Positions 33,292 through 44,764 of a DNA stretch of 64,000 bases are shown piece by piece. A program made the translations under genes and the position numbers. Origin of the DNA: Furcasterigmium furcatum (Eukaryota; Ascomycota; Sordariomycetes; Glomerellales; Plectosphaerellaceae); contig BCIA01000005.1 in assembly GCA_001599815.1 (NCBI GenBank), positions 5,092,472 to 5,156,471 on the forward strand. The letters are read 5' to 3'. Each line of letters begins with the position of its first letter. The stretch's first letter is position 1. Under the pieces are notes generated by a model. The model saw only the letters and a program-made list of their open reading frames with translations, had not been told where the DNA came from and did not search any database.

Positions 33292-34839
33292 ATGTCACCG
33301 TCGCCATTGCAATTTGCTTTCGTACCGACCGATGGTCAGGCCAGGATCCGAGCCCCCGAGCGGCAGCTGATACGGCACCACTGCATGCGTGCAAAGAACA
33401 AGCAGCCAGGCTCCCGACGCTCCCGACTCGAAAATGCGGCCAAGGAAGCACTCAAAAACGAGAAGAAGAGGATGCTCAAAAAAGACGCACATGTTTCTGT
33501 GGTCGAGGACGCCCTGAAGCATACCACCAGGGCTGGATACGAAGTCCTTGTCCGGCCACCACCTTCAGACTGGGCGCTTTTCCGATTTGCCGAGGAACTG
33601 GAGGTGCCGTCACAGAAGCTCATGCATCAATGTAAGTTCGAGGCCCAGGAGAGGAAGTATGATTTATAACTAAGAGATGGATAGATTTCATCAGCAATCC
33701 TATCAGAGATTCCCTCTACCCGTTCCACCGGCACGGCATCTCTGTCTTCTTTGACCATGATGCTTCCTGGTGTTTCCGGCTCCTCGTAACAGAGAAGCTA
33801 TGTTTTCGAGCCATGGTGCTCTTGGTAGCGGCATCCAATGACCTCGCCTGTCAACATCCGCCATCGAGCACCACAAGCCATCATCTCCAACACACCCTGG
33901 AGGCTTTTCGTTCGCACCTTTCGGATGACCAGTCGTACACGGATGACGCTGTGCTATATGTAGCTGGAATCCTAGCCTCCGTCGCCGTCCTTTTCGGGCA
34001 ATACACAGAAGCGAGCATTCATGCAGCCGGGATCGCCGACATGCTTCGGCTCCGAGGGCGCAACGGTGCTGTGAGGTACAGCCCTCACATTCAGCTGTCA
34101 ATTGATAGGTAAAAGAAGACCAACGAAAGCCTTGAAATGCATTCTAACGTGCCGCAGGTTGAACTTCTCGAGCGCGCTGTTGACTGAGCAATGGGCGCCC
34201 GTCTACAGCGAATCCGCTTGGACAAGGCCCGTGTTTCCCGCTGAAGTTCTGAGCCTCTTCAATTCATCTTGTATGTTGCGTGTCGATGATTTGGTAGATT
34301 CTGAGCTTGCAGCTTTATTCGAGACTCTTCAGCACATCGGGATATTGTTCAACCAGCATCATTCCAGTGGAACTCCGATCAATGGCGCTTTTCTACAAGA
34401 GAGCCTTGGGTACGCGCACTCCAAGCTCATACGCCTGCGATCTCAGAGCAGGGAACTGGTGGCAGAAGGCCTGTACCTTGGAATGACCGCCCTTCTTGCG
34501 CTGACATTTCGGCTTCCCGCCTCCTACACGCATCCCTGCTGCCATAGTGTGGCCAGAAGACTGAATCGTACCTTTGCTGCGATCAGAAGCGCGGACCTAG
34601 AGCTTCCAGAGGCTCTGGATACTTGGCTCATCATGGCTTGTGCCGTCTCGGGCAGCAATGGAGTTGGGCGCGACGTGCTGCCCACCTGGGAGCTGAAGCG
34701 CGGGCTGTCATGGAGCGAGACACGTTCGCAGCTGAGGAGGGTCATGTGGATGGACTCGTTCCATGACGAGATTGGGCAAAAGGCTTTTGATTTTTTGCAA
34801 GGTGCAAGTCAGCTTCCGTGTATTGTAGCCTGCTCATAA
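33292..34839 (+). CDS. Fungal-specific transcription-factor-domain protein lacking a zinc cluster
   Basis: Three exons, 33292-33631, 33685-34108 and 34158-34839, give 481 aa. The N-terminus (QFAFVPTDGQARIRAPERQLIRHHCMRAKNK) followed by Lys/Arg-rich sequence is the pattern of the fungal group often annotated as tachykinin-family or fungal-specific transcription factor domain II proteins. The remainder is helical with repeated Leu-rich segments. I find no CX2CX6C zinc cluster, so if it binds DNA it does so by the basic N-terminal part or through a partner. Head-to-head placement with the dehydrogenase suggests that it may regulate it. The function is inferred from family and position only. Confidence 0.82.
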
Positions 34840-34850
34840 ATCGTAGAACA

Positions 34851-36403
34851 TTACAACCTCCGCACATCGTGGTCCTGTAGCTCTGCGGCAAGTTCTCGGC
34901 CGCCGAGTTCGCTCTGCTGAGGTCTCATCGTCCACTGCCCATCCAGTTCCTGCGGTGGCTCCATAGGCACGACCTGTGGCGCCTCGTTTGCGTCTGGCTT
35001 TTCCCGCGGCCGACCGTCCAGCTCGCCTTTGCCCCCCATGAGAGACATATCATGGGCGGCGACGTTCTGTGCGTCTAGCTTCTTCCTCTTGTTCCGTCGG
35101 CCTAGGAAGAAACACACACCGCCAATAATCACACACCCGGCTACAGCGCCAACAGCGATCCCTGCAATTGCCCCAGGACCAAGCCCTCCGCTCGAATTTG
35201 GACTGTCGTCGGTCGAGTTGCCGCCGTCGTTGCCGTTGCCTGGGTTGTCGGTCCCGCCGTCGTTGTCTCCGGCGCCGCCCTCGCTGTCCTTGCTGCTTTC
35301 ATCGCCATCGATCAAATCCGGCTTTTTCTCGCCCGTCTTGACCTCGATAGACTCCCAATCCCCTTTCGTATCCGTATAGACGTATTCGGTCGCGTTCTCC
35401 ACGCCGTTGGCGTAATCCACAACCTTGATGCGCTTTATGGCGGCCGTGAATGGGCCTTCTTCAAAGTCCGTGATGCCTCCCGCCCATTCAATGGTTCCCG
35501 ACGGTGCGTCTTCTAGTCCTGCAACCCATGTACCTATCCGAACGCTCATGGGTGTTTGTCTGCGAGGTTCCTGTCAGAGGTTGTCGTCGGCAAAGCCGGA
35601 GGCACTCACGGGTAATTATCGTTCGTTTCGGTATCGGCGGAAGTGAGTTCGCGCGCCAGCGTCCCATCTATGAGCCATTGAATGCGCTCCCTATCCCAGT
35701 CGATGGTGTAGTTGTGGAATGCGCCCACCGGGTTCAAATTAGGGTGGTATGCGCCCCTATCGTACGTGGTGGTGTTGCCTTTGCGGAAGTAATTCGTCTG
35801 GACCTGCGCATTGTCGCCCCCGAGCCATTCCTGCAGAGAACTTGCATCAGCAACCCTGATGCGACATTGCTCCCGTCGGTCAGGGCAGAGCAAAGCAAGA
35901 CTCACCATGCTCATCTCGTCAAGAGTGTCGGACTGGAGAACGATCGATGTTACCACCCCCGTGCCGTTCGAAGCTCGAAGGATAACTTCGAGCCTGCCGA
36001 AGAAGATGTACTCGGGCAGGACGATCGTCGGCGCATGCGAAGCGCTCTCTATGACGAAGAGAGCGCCTTCATCCGAGTTCGATTCGATCTTCGTTCTTCC
36101 AAGCAGATCGAAAGGTCCAGTATTGTTCCGGGTAGTCAAGTCCAGATCGATCGTCGAACCGAGGGCGGAATTGGGATCGCATTCTAAAGAGCAAGTGCCA
36201 AGTCGGCAAGGCGTCAGTCAAGCAGCTCAGGTCTTCAGTAACAGATTCAATGGTGAATCTGCGACAGCATTGGAAGGGGAGGACCAGGCGATCGGAGCCG
36301 TATTACCTCTTTGCGTCGGGTCGCAATTCGTGAATGTTTGGCCGGCGCCAAGACCAGAGAGAGCGGCGACGACGGCGCACCGGAGCAGCGAGAGGCACCG
36401 CAT
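34851..36403 (-). CDS. Crh-like GH16 cell-wall transglycosylase, membrane-anchored, altered catalytic motif
   Basis: Cell-wall enzyme of glycoside hydrolase family 16, the group that cross-links chitin to beta-glucan. Four exons, 36403-36307, 36183-35906, 35830-35610 and 35559-34851, give 434 aa. A second ATG 15 bases upstream is also possible. Signal peptide MRCLSLLRCAVVAALSGLGAGQ; catalytic core about residues 35-250, including EWLGGDNAQVQTNYF and HNYTIDWDRERIQWLIDG. The active site reads E122-M-S-M-E126 where the family has E-x-D-x-E: both glutamates are kept but the central Asp is Ser124. After a Gly/Asn/Ser/Asp-rich linker comes a true transmembrane helix (AIAGIAVGAVAGCVIIGG), a basic stop (RRNKRKK) and a ~75-residue cytoplasmic tail, in place of a GPI signal. 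Confidence 0.93.
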
Positions 36404-37030
36404 CTTGACGCCGTCCAACTCGGAGATCCGTGGACTGTCAGATTCTCAGAGTGATGATGTCTCCGGCAGCCCTTTGGCGAAGAAGTGCAAGAACCCCGAG
36501 GTTTGTTGCCACGGAAATCAGGACGACGGGACTCGGAGGGGAAGGGCAATTTGGGGGCCGAAAGCATCGCATAAAATGCCATGGAACTTCTGTTCGACAG
36601 GGGACCACCTCCGATTTCATTTGCCAGAGAGATAAGACACGGTGGTCGCTTATCTGGTGGGAGAGTCCAGCTAGTCCCTTGACCATCATGTGCAGTAATA
36701 GCTGTATATCGTCCTCGTCACCGGCTGATCACGCCATCCCGTCAACCAGTTCAGTCTTGCAAGGGCAGCTGTGCAATGGCTTAGGTGGCGAGCCGAGTCC
36801 CTTACGGCTGCAAGAATTATCGTCCAGGTCTTGTTTTAAATTGCTTTCTGTTTAGTAGTGTTTACATCGAAAATATCAAGGTCAGCTTTTTAACCTCAGT
36901 TACTTCCGCGACGCCTTCACTAATTTCATATTAATTAAAGAGACCAGCAAAAGTGAATCCGCGACCCTAACTACTCACAGTTGGAGACGAGATCGCCCTC
37001 TAGCTGTGCTGCCAGTCCGGTCTGCTCTGA
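36404..37030. other. Spacer: GH16 promoter / ALDH 3' flank
   Basis: AT-rich towards 36830-36960. No gene recognised. Confidence 0.65.
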
Positions 37031-38595
37031 TCAAATCGCCCGCATCATCCCCGGCGCCGCCAGACTAATCATCTTCCTCTCTGTAAACTCCTCTATGCCC
37101 GCAACACCACCAAACCTCCCGTACCCGCTGCTCCCGCCAGTGCCGCCATTTGGTAGAGTAGGTTCGATAAAGACCGTCGGTCCGTTGACGTGGCAGCTGC
37201 CTGCACGGATCTTCTTGGCCACGTCCATCGCGCGAAGCGTGTCCTTGGAAAAGACGCTCGCGCACAGCGAGAAGTCACTGTTGTTCGCAAGATCGACTGC
37301 CTCTTGGTCAGTACCAAAAGTGTTGACAATTAGCACTGGTCCAAAGGTCTCCTTCTGGAATATCTCCATGTCCGGCGTCACGCCCTCGAGGATGTGAGGG
37401 CCGAGGATGGTCTTGTTGGGCCCGCTGACGACCAAATCACCCGCCAACAACCTGGCTCCCGACGCGAGAGATCTCTGTATCATGCCGACTACGCGCTGCG
37501 CCGATGTCGGTGTGCAGAGGCCGGACATGAAAACCTTCTCTTCCAGATGATTGCCGTGGGTGATGGTCTCGAGGCCCCGGACGAGACGGGCCTTGAAGTC
37601 CTCAACAATGGACTCGTGGACCACAACGCGCTCAGTTGACATGCAAATTTGCCCACTGTTCAAGAACGCGCCGAGGAGAATTGCATTGGCAGCTGGTTGG
37701 ATGTCGGCATCTTCCAGCACGACCACAGGCGACTTGCCTCCTAATTCCAGGACGACCTGCTTCAGCTGGGCGGCGGCCAGCCCTGCAATGATCCTCCCCA
37801 CCCTGTCGCTTCCCGTGAAGTTAACGCGAAGGACCTTTGGGTGTGCGACGGCGTATTCGGTTGTCTCGGGGGCTCTCTGAGGGCTCGTCGGCAGGTAATT
37901 GACACAGCCCGCCGGGATGCCTGCTTCGATCAGGGCACGCACAACCAGGTGCTGGGATTTCGGAGTGAACTCGGAGGGCTTTAGGACGACCGTGTTTCCA
38001 CAGATCAGAGGAGTCGCAATGGCTCTGGTGCTCAAGATGATCTGTTCGCGGAGATGTTAGTACACCTGTCAACCAGAGTCCTTTCATGTGGCCTACGTAC
38101 CGGAGCGTTCCAGGGGCTGATTCCCAGCACAACGCCGACAGGGCGTCTCTCCACGAGAATCGATGTGCCTGGCCTATCTGCGGGCACAATTTCTCCCTTG
38201 ATGTGCGTGGCCAGGCTGGCTGATTCACGCAGAATAGCGGCAGCGTCCCTGATGTTGATCGCGATCCACCTGGGAACAGCCGACACCTCGGCTGACAAGA
38301 GGGTAGATGCATCTCCCTCCAGGTACGATTCCAGGATGTCAGCGGCACGGAGGAGGATGAGCCTTCGGTACGACGGAGAGGACGTCGACCATGAGGCAAA
38401 GGCTGCATGGGCGGCCTCTATGGCGGATTGGTAGTCGTCTGTCGTCGCTGAGGCGCATGAATAGAGAGTCTGCCCTGTCATGGGATTTTGGACGGGAAAC
38501 GAGCTGTTGTCGCTGGAGGGCCGATATTCGCCGTTGATGTAAAGCAGCTGGGGTTCGTCCCCAACCGCATCTGGTTGTGTGCTTGAGCTAGACAT
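37031..38595 (-). CDS. Aldehyde dehydrogenase (aromatic/vanillin-type likely)
   Basis: NAD(P)-dependent oxidation of an aldehyde to its acid. Two exons, 38595-38101 and 38041-37031, give 501 aa, the normal length. The cofactor-site segment is FTGSDRVGR, the general base Glu264 lies in ELGGKSP, and the nucleophile Cys298 in NSGQICMS. The PFGxG-type cofactor loop and KETFGPVL are present. The closest general resemblance is to the salicylaldehyde/vanillin dehydrogenase branch, by impression only. No targeting signal, so cytosolic. It is divergent from the MFS transporter, and the shared 713-base promoter holds one copy of the CGG-N10-CGG-N10-CCG element almost exactly midway. Confidence 0.94.
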
Positions 38596-39308
38596 TGCAG
38601 GCAGGAAGCGGCCTTAGCAGAGCAAGAGGACTGTCTCGGGTACGGAAACGTGACACATTCTCCCCGAGGAAACCAGCGCAGCGCTTTATTTACTTACACG
38701 GGCAGCATGCCGCATGAGCGGGCACGCAAGCTTGGGAGAAGCACCACCCACGGGGCCCCGGTCGTTCCAAAGGCCATGCCTCCGACATCCGATGTCACTC
38801 ATGTCCACCGAGGTTGGCCTCCGAGATGCACGGGATGCGGCTACATCCAGCCCCGGGTTCGGATCAGAGAACGATACGGGGCGCTGGGTGATGACCTGGG
38901 GTCCGGGTTCTGAATCTCCCTCGTCTTGGTTGGTGGCTGGCCGGAAGCAAGCAGCGGCTACAAACATCCGCTAGCTCGCCTTTGAGTTTCTTGTGGGGGG
39001 ACGAGGGCACTATCGTGTCCACCAAGACCTCGATACTCATCTGCTAGTCCCGGAGTTCTGGGATTTGCCCCCGCAACTCCACGCAAACCTCCACGCCCCG
39101 AGAAAGACTTGTCCGGGCTGTGAAGCTGGGGACTGGGGACAGCAACGGGGTAATGTCTGGACGGCCACTGGTTTAAAGTCCACGGGAGGTCCTCGCAATT
39201 TCGAAGAAGACAAGCCTGAACTCCAAGCTTCTTCATGCGCTTCCTGTTCTACTACAGCTTCCCCTTCCTTACATCACCTTAATCTTGCAAAATTCTTTCC
39301 CTTCCAAC
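38596..39308. other. Bidirectional promoter ALDH / MFS transporter
   Basis: Divergent spacer without genes. Contains the composite zinc-cluster-type element at 38942-38975, 347 bases from the dehydrogenase start and 334 bases from the transporter start. Confidence 0.65.
38942..38975. promoter_or_regulatory. Composite CGG-N10-CGG-N10-CCG element, copy 1
   Basis: CGG at 38942-38944 and 38955-38957 and CCG at 38968-38970, each pair separated by exactly 10 bases, followed by CTAGC. It matches copy 2 at 31 of 34 positions. CGG triplets in direct and inverted arrangement are the usual half-sites of Zn2Cys6 dimers. Confidence 0.7.
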
Positions 39309-40961
39309 ATGAATCGCCCTGAGTCACCATCCAAAAACTCGACCGCTTCGGCGGACGAGGGCGCAAAGGAGCGTGTAGAGCAAGTCGAGGTGCAGGGCCT
39401 AGATCCCGAGGCCGAGGCCATGGCCAAGCGCATCCGCCGCAAGGTTGATTTCCGCCTGCTGCCGATGCTCATCGTGCTCTACCTCCTGGCCTTCTTGGAC
39501 CGTGTCAACATCGGCAACGCCAGGCTCTGGCACCTCGAGCGCGACCTTGGCATGAGTGGCTACGACTACAACATTGCCGTGCTGGGTGGGTTAATATGCC
39601 TTCTCCTGCAGCAGAGTTCCTGAAACTAACCAGCATCTTTCTGACAGTGTTCTACATCCCCTACATTCTTTTCGGTATTCCTGCCAACATGATCTTGACG
39701 AGAACCAAGCCTCGCCATTGGGTTAGCTTCTTGACTACTTCTTGGGGCAGTAAGTCGTCCCCTCCTACACTGAACACGCACGCCATGCTGACACACATAA
39801 GTCACGGTGACCATGGCTGGCTTCTGCACGAACATGACTGGGCTTGTCGTGGTCCGGGTCCTGCTCGGGGTCTTCGAAGCCGGCATGTTCCCAGCCTGCA
39901 TGTATCTCATCAACACGTGGTACCGAAGGCATGAGTTGACCACCCGCATGGCCATCTTCATGGTCGCCACTGACATCGCCGGAACAATCTCAGGGCTTCT
40001 GGGCGCCGGGCTGGGCTCGCTCGATGGTGCCGCCGGGTATTCCGGCTGGAGCTGGATCTTCTTCGTCGAGGGCGGCGCCACAGTCATCGCGGGCATCTGC
40101 GCGTTCTTCTTCGTGCTCGACTTCCCCGAGCAGAGCACGTTCCTGAACCCCGAGGAGAAGGAGTTCCTGCTCCGCAGGCTGGAGGCGGACGATGGCAGGA
40201 AGGGTTCGAGCAAGATGACCTTCAAGGGAGTTGCCACTTCGCTGAAGGACTGGAAGGTCCTGATGGCCGGCGTGCTCTACCTCGCCTGCTGCGTTACCGG
40301 GTACTCGGTTGCCGTGTTCGCGCCCACGATTCTGTCCACGTTCGGCTGGGACAGCATCAAGGCCAATCTTCTGTCGGCCCCGATCCGCGTCGCCTCGGCC
40401 ATCACGTCTGTCACCATCGGCATTCTGTCGGACAAGCTGAAGCTCCGAGCGCCGTTCTGCGTTGGCGGCTTCCTCATGAGTGTGATGGGAAATCTCATTG
40501 TCATGCTGATGCGGCAGGGCAACGCCCGGTACGCCGGCATGTACTTTACAGCCATCGGCGTGATGGCCATCCAACCTCTCGTTGTTGCTTGGAGGTGAGT
40601 CTTCCTGTGATGGGTTCCTACTAGATCATCCTGCTAACAATTCTCGTTCAGCGTCAACCAGGTGGTGGGCAGCGACAAGCGTGGTACTTCGACCGCCCTT
40701 GCTGGCAGTCTGGGCCAGGTGGGCGGCATCATCTCCGCGCTCGTCTTCCCGATCAAGGATGGCCCGCAATACGTGCCGGGCATGTCGGTGAACATTGCTT
40801 TCCTTGCAATGGGCCTGGCCATGGCCCTCTGGTTCACGGGCTGGGCACGGTGGGAGAACGCCCAGCGCGAGAACGGCCGCCGCGATCACCTGCTCAGCTT
40901 GCCGGAGGAGGAGCAGAGAGAGCTGGGTGAGAGGCACCCCGACTTCCGCTTCACGCTGTAA
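39309..40961 (+). CDS. MFS anion:cation symporter (Dal5/allantoate permease family)
   Basis: Plasma-membrane proton-coupled importer of organic anions; relatives carry allantoate, nicotinate, pantothenate or aromatic acids. Four exons, 39309-39585, 39648-39749, 39802-40594 and 40652-40961, give 493 aa with matching phases. The N-terminal segment RRKVDFRLLPMLIVLYLLAFLDRVNIGNARL is diagnostic of this family, as are GVFEAGMFPACMYLINTWYRRHEL and GYSGWSWIFFVEGG. About twelve helices. It is divergent from the aldehyde dehydrogenase with a shared cis element, so it may import the substrate of that pathway. Substrate not readable from sequence. Confidence 0.94.
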
Positions 40962-41086
40962 GCGAAGGCTTCTCGGATATCCCTTCAGTATCGCAAGGAC
41001 CTGCAAACAAGTTAGTAGGAGTAGCAGTAGTTAGCAACATACGAGCAGGGTGAAGCTGGGACTACTTAGATAGTCTTTTCTTTGTG

Positions 41087-42364
41087 CTACCTATAGTTTT
41101 GTCTCTCAAAGCTGAAGTTCCACACCTCGTTCCGTGGTCCCCCTGTCGACGACTCGGTACTGCCAGCATGCTGAAAGACGCTGGGATCCAGAGCCCACTT
41201 GGTGAGATGCCGTGCACCGGCGTAATCCTCTAGTATCTGGTCCCCAGCAAAAGCATACGGCGGGTTCCTGAATAAATCCTGGAGGCCTTGGAGGTGTCGC
41301 TGCGCAAACACTAAGCCCTGTGCGCAACAGCCGTAGCGCGGCATCTCTCGCACGCCATGCCAGGTCCATGCAAATGGGTTCAGCCGGCTGACCGAAATAC
41401 GCCCAGCCAGGAAGTAGAGGGCAATCAGGGCCGGCATCCAGAGCCCGAGGACGATGGCGACGTGAATCGGCGTGAAGGTTGTCGGCCTACGACTAGGCCG
41501 ACAACGACGATTCCCAAGCGTCGCGAGGAACGCCAGCAACACAGCCGTGTACACCAGAAATATATTCCGGGAGTACGTCAGCCATTCTTCATTGTTCCAC
41601 CCCATGAAAACCTCCGAGTAGAATAGACGGAGATATATCCAGTCCTTGCTCGACTTTGTTGCCTGCTTCTCGGCGTATTCCAGGCCGGAACGTAGGCGGC
41701 GCAGCCAATTGGGCGACGCGATGATGTCGTCCTCCACGAGGGCGAAATAGGGGGACCCGTACTCCCGGCACCTCTCGACGAGAGCTGAATGGTCCAGGCG
41801 CATGTTCTCAACGCGCCCATCGCCCCGGGTCCGGCCACCATAGAGGTTGTATGGGACCTTACGGTAGACGCTGTGATTTGAGGGGGGGTCGCCGTAAATG
41901 AGAACCTCGTCGGCGATGCCCTCCAGCCATGGCTGTCTGTATCCGAAGTGAGATTCCGGATTCTTCTCGGCAAGGAGGACGACAAGATGAGTGGCAGCGC
42001 GCTCCTCAGGCGACAACTTGTCAGTCAAGGTGGCGATTGTATATGCCAAGAAATTTGAGCTGCTGCGATTGACGCTGGGGATGCCGATGCAGAGGAACTT
42101 GTCCTCTCGCATTGACGGCGCAAGCTTCTCCGGAAAGCGCTGGAGGTAATCATGGGCCTCAGCGGCTCTTGAGAGCGAATATCGTTGCTCATATGCGTGG
42201 CTGGGATCGTAGAAAATGGATGAAGGGTCATCGGACGAATTAAAGTAACAGAATATGAGGAGGAGCAGCCATACCGCCCAGAAACCCACGTGGAGCCTTG
42301 TCGTAGTCAGCAGCATGGCGCCGCCCGAACACTTCAACGGTTGCTTGATGAAGTAAGACAACAA
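41087..42364 (-). CDS. PGAP4-like membrane glycosyltransferase
   Basis: 425 aa, one exon; an in-frame ATG at 42316 is an alternative start. N-terminal membrane anchor (VGFWAVWLLLLIFCYF), then a lumenal domain with a DxD-like acidic motif in FALVEDDIIASPNW. A hairpin of two more membrane helices at about residues 270-325 interrupts it (NIFLVYTAVLLAFLATLG and IHVAIVLGLWMPALIALYF). The C-terminal half resumes with GCCAQGLVFAQRHL and the domain end. An anchor plus a helix pair inserted inside a GT-A-like fold is the arrangement of PGAP4, the GalNAc transferase that decorates GPI anchors in the Golgi. The fungal substrate is unproven. It sits within the catabolic cluster, which may be chance. Confidence 0.75.
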   Translation of the reverse strand: MLSYFIKQPLKCSGGAMLLTTTRLHVGFWAVWLLLLIFCYFNSSDDPSSIFYDPSHAYEQRYSLSRAAEAHDYLQRFPEKLAPSMREDKFLCIGIPSVNRSSSNFLAYTIATLTDKLSPEERAATHLVVLLAEKNPESHFGYRQPWLEGIADEVLIYGDPPSNHSVYRKVPYNLYGGRTRGDGRVENMRLDHSALVERCREYGSPYFALVEDDIIASPNWLRRLRSGLEYAEKQATKSSKDWIYLRLFYSEVFMGWNNEEWLTYSRNIFLVYTAVLLAFLATLGNRRCRPSRRPTTFTPIHVAIVLGLWMPALIALYFLAGRISVSRLNPFAWTWHGVREMPRYGCCAQGLVFAQRHLQGLQDLFRNPPYAFAGDQILEDYAGARHLTKWALDPSVFQHAGSTESSTGGPRNEVWNFSFERQNYR

Positions 42365-42915
42365 CGAAGGGAAACGTTAAGGCGGGAGGCGGCAGCCATT
42401 GCTCCTTAAAGTGGACCGATGGCGTTAGGCATCCGTTTAGCGAGTGGGGAGATTTCCCCGTATTTATCGATTCCAGATGGACATGTGCCCCGTGTTGCAC
42501 CGCCGCCGACGTGCATCTCCCAAGATTAGCCAAGGAAGGTATTGGATCATTTTGAGGCCTGAAGGTGCCGTTGGAACAATCGACCTGCCTGCCACTGCGG
42601 CCAAGCCCCTTTTCGGCTCCTGGGTGGGGACAGGGCTCCTAACCAGTGGGGCGGCTACTCGTATATACTCCTTCCAGACAGGGGGCCGTGGGCCTAGAAC
42701 CTCTTTATATAACCCACGAGCCACCTCAGCCATCACATGCGAGGGGCCACCTGGTTAATTCTCAGGTAAGCTTTCACCAACCTCGCTTCCAACGACTTTT
42801 ACCATTGTCGAAGCTTTCATCCATGCTCATCAACGGTCTGCTCTCTATGAACAACCTTGAAGCCAAAGCGACACCGGTAATTCGGTGCCCAGATGCATTC
42901 TGCTGATGTGGAAGA
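42365..42915. other. Spacer upstream of the PGAP4-like gene
   Basis: Promoter of the PGAP4-like gene and 3' flank of the TPP enzyme. No gene. GCATCCGTTTAGC near 42429 resembles the right half of the cluster element but lacks a proper CGG partner. Confidence 0.55.
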
Positions 42916-44764
42916 CTATATACCCGGAAGTACAACCTCAACAAGCGCGCATCTCTTCTCCTCTCTAACCACCCGAACGCCCTCCGCAAGCGCCGCATCA
43001 ACCTGATCCGCCTTCTCAACGACCGTCCACCATGCCCCCGCGGCCCCTTCCGCAATCTTGCCAAACGACGGCGACGGCGACAACGAGACCATCAGGTCCT
43101 CCGCCGCCACGCCCCTGAGCTCCGGGTGAATCTTCAGGCACGCATTCTTAGGCGAGCCCCAGCCGCCGTTATTCCACACGATGGTGAGGAACGGCGTCTC
43201 GTACCGCTTGGCCATCCAGTACGCCGCGCTCGGGACGCCGAACAGCCAGGTCCCGTCTCCCGTAAAGCAGACGATGAGCTCGTCGCCCCGGCCCTGCTCT
43301 CCCAGCGCAAGTGAAGCCCCGATGGCCGCACCTGAGTACCACCCAAGCGAGCCGGCGCCGCTGGTCAGCATCGTGAGAGCTTCGGAGTGGCCCAGGTGGT
43401 CGGCCACGTTGGGAAGGTTGGTCGTCGACTCGTTCAGGGCTACCACCTTCACGCCGGCGGTTGCTGCGCGGAAGCGGCTCATGACGAAAGGCGCCGTCAC
43501 CCGGCCCTCGGCGCTGGGTGATTCCCTCTCCTGAAGGAATGCCGTACGCTGTGAAAAGCGTTGCTTCAGGTGTTCCGTGCGGTCTGCTATCCTTTCCCGC
43601 ACGTCGACTGTCGCATTCAGCCCGGTAGCTCTTGTGGCGGCTGCGAGCTGCTTGAGTGCGATGGCGGAGTCGCACTGCCACCGCTTCTCACAGGGCAAGG
43701 ACCACAGAGTCATGCTTGGCTTGAGCGGGTCGCTATCGATGTGGAAGATGCGGGCATGAGGATTCGGATTCGACATGGCCGGGATCCACGGCACGTCCGA
43801 GTCGAGAACCAAGACCACGTCGGCCTCGGCGAGCGCTGGAAGCTGAGACAGGCTGTTCCAGACGTGTCCCTGGTGGAGGAAGGATGTCGTGTCGAAGTTG
43901 TTCGAGCGAGGCGCGCTCTCATGAACCGGGATGGCCAGCAGCTCGGCGAATGCGCGAAGAGCTTCAAATCCCTCCACTGATCGCCCCGTATAACTCGTTA
44001 TGATCAGGGGCCTTGACGCCTTGGACAGCACATCCGTAAGAAGCGCCACGGCTGACTCGGGGAGTCCGAAGGGCTCGACTCCCAGATTCTTGTGGATCGT
44101 CTGCGATGCCTTTGGGGTGATATCCGGATGGGGGACCTCCTGTTCCAGGACCTCCCTGCCAGCCATGACATACACCGGCCCGTGTGGCTCTGTGGTGGCG
44201 AATTGGAGGGCCCTGAACACAATCTGGGGGATGTTGCAAGCCACCCGTACCTCGTGGTCGTACTTCATGTACTGACGCACGATGCCGCGTTGGTCGGGAA
44301 CATCCTGGATCCAGTGGATGTATCTGTAGAGGGTTGGATTAGCCGTTCTCACTTGGTCACTTCATCCGCTGGTGCACCTACTCATTGCGGCTGCCGACCA
44401 TCTCGCCCTCCGCCGTGATTGGTACCATCCCCGCCAGGATCACGACTGGCACTCGAGCCTTGCATACGTTGTGAATAGCCCCGGCCAAAGCCTGGGTTCC
44501 GCACTCGACGTGGACGAGCACGCCCGCCGGTCTGCCGGTTACTTGTGCATATCCACTGGCCGCCGACAGCGCGTTCATCTCATTAGGGCAGGTGATGACC
44601 CGGATCTGGTTGCCAGCCGTCTTACTGGCGAAGGCTGCCAGGAACGCAGGGTGGTCGGACCCGAGGTTCACGAACAAGTGCGTGATACCCCCGGCCGCGA
44701 GGCTGTGTAAGATCATTGCCGCGCCCGTGAGGGCGGCAGGCTGTTTGGGTGTCTCTTCGGCCAT
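42916..44764 (-). CDS. Thiamine-diphosphate-dependent enzyme (acetolactate synthase / benzoylformate decarboxylase superfamily)
   Basis: Enzyme of the TPP superfamily acting on 2-oxo acids by decarboxylation or carboligation. Two exons, 44764-44382 and 44323-42916, give 596 aa. Three domains are visible. The PYR domain has the proton-relay Glu62 in CPNEMNA, the central domain spans about 200-340, and the PP domain carries the TPP/Mg motif GDGTWLFG followed after the usual gap by NNGGWG. The N-terminal loop reads NLGSDHP where acetolactate synthases and benzoylformate decarboxylases have NPGS. There is no mitochondrial presequence, so it is unlikely to be the biosynthetic acetolactate synthase. 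A copy of the cluster element lies 154 bases upstream. Substrate inferred at most as an aryl or alkyl 2-oxo acid. Confidence 0.88.
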
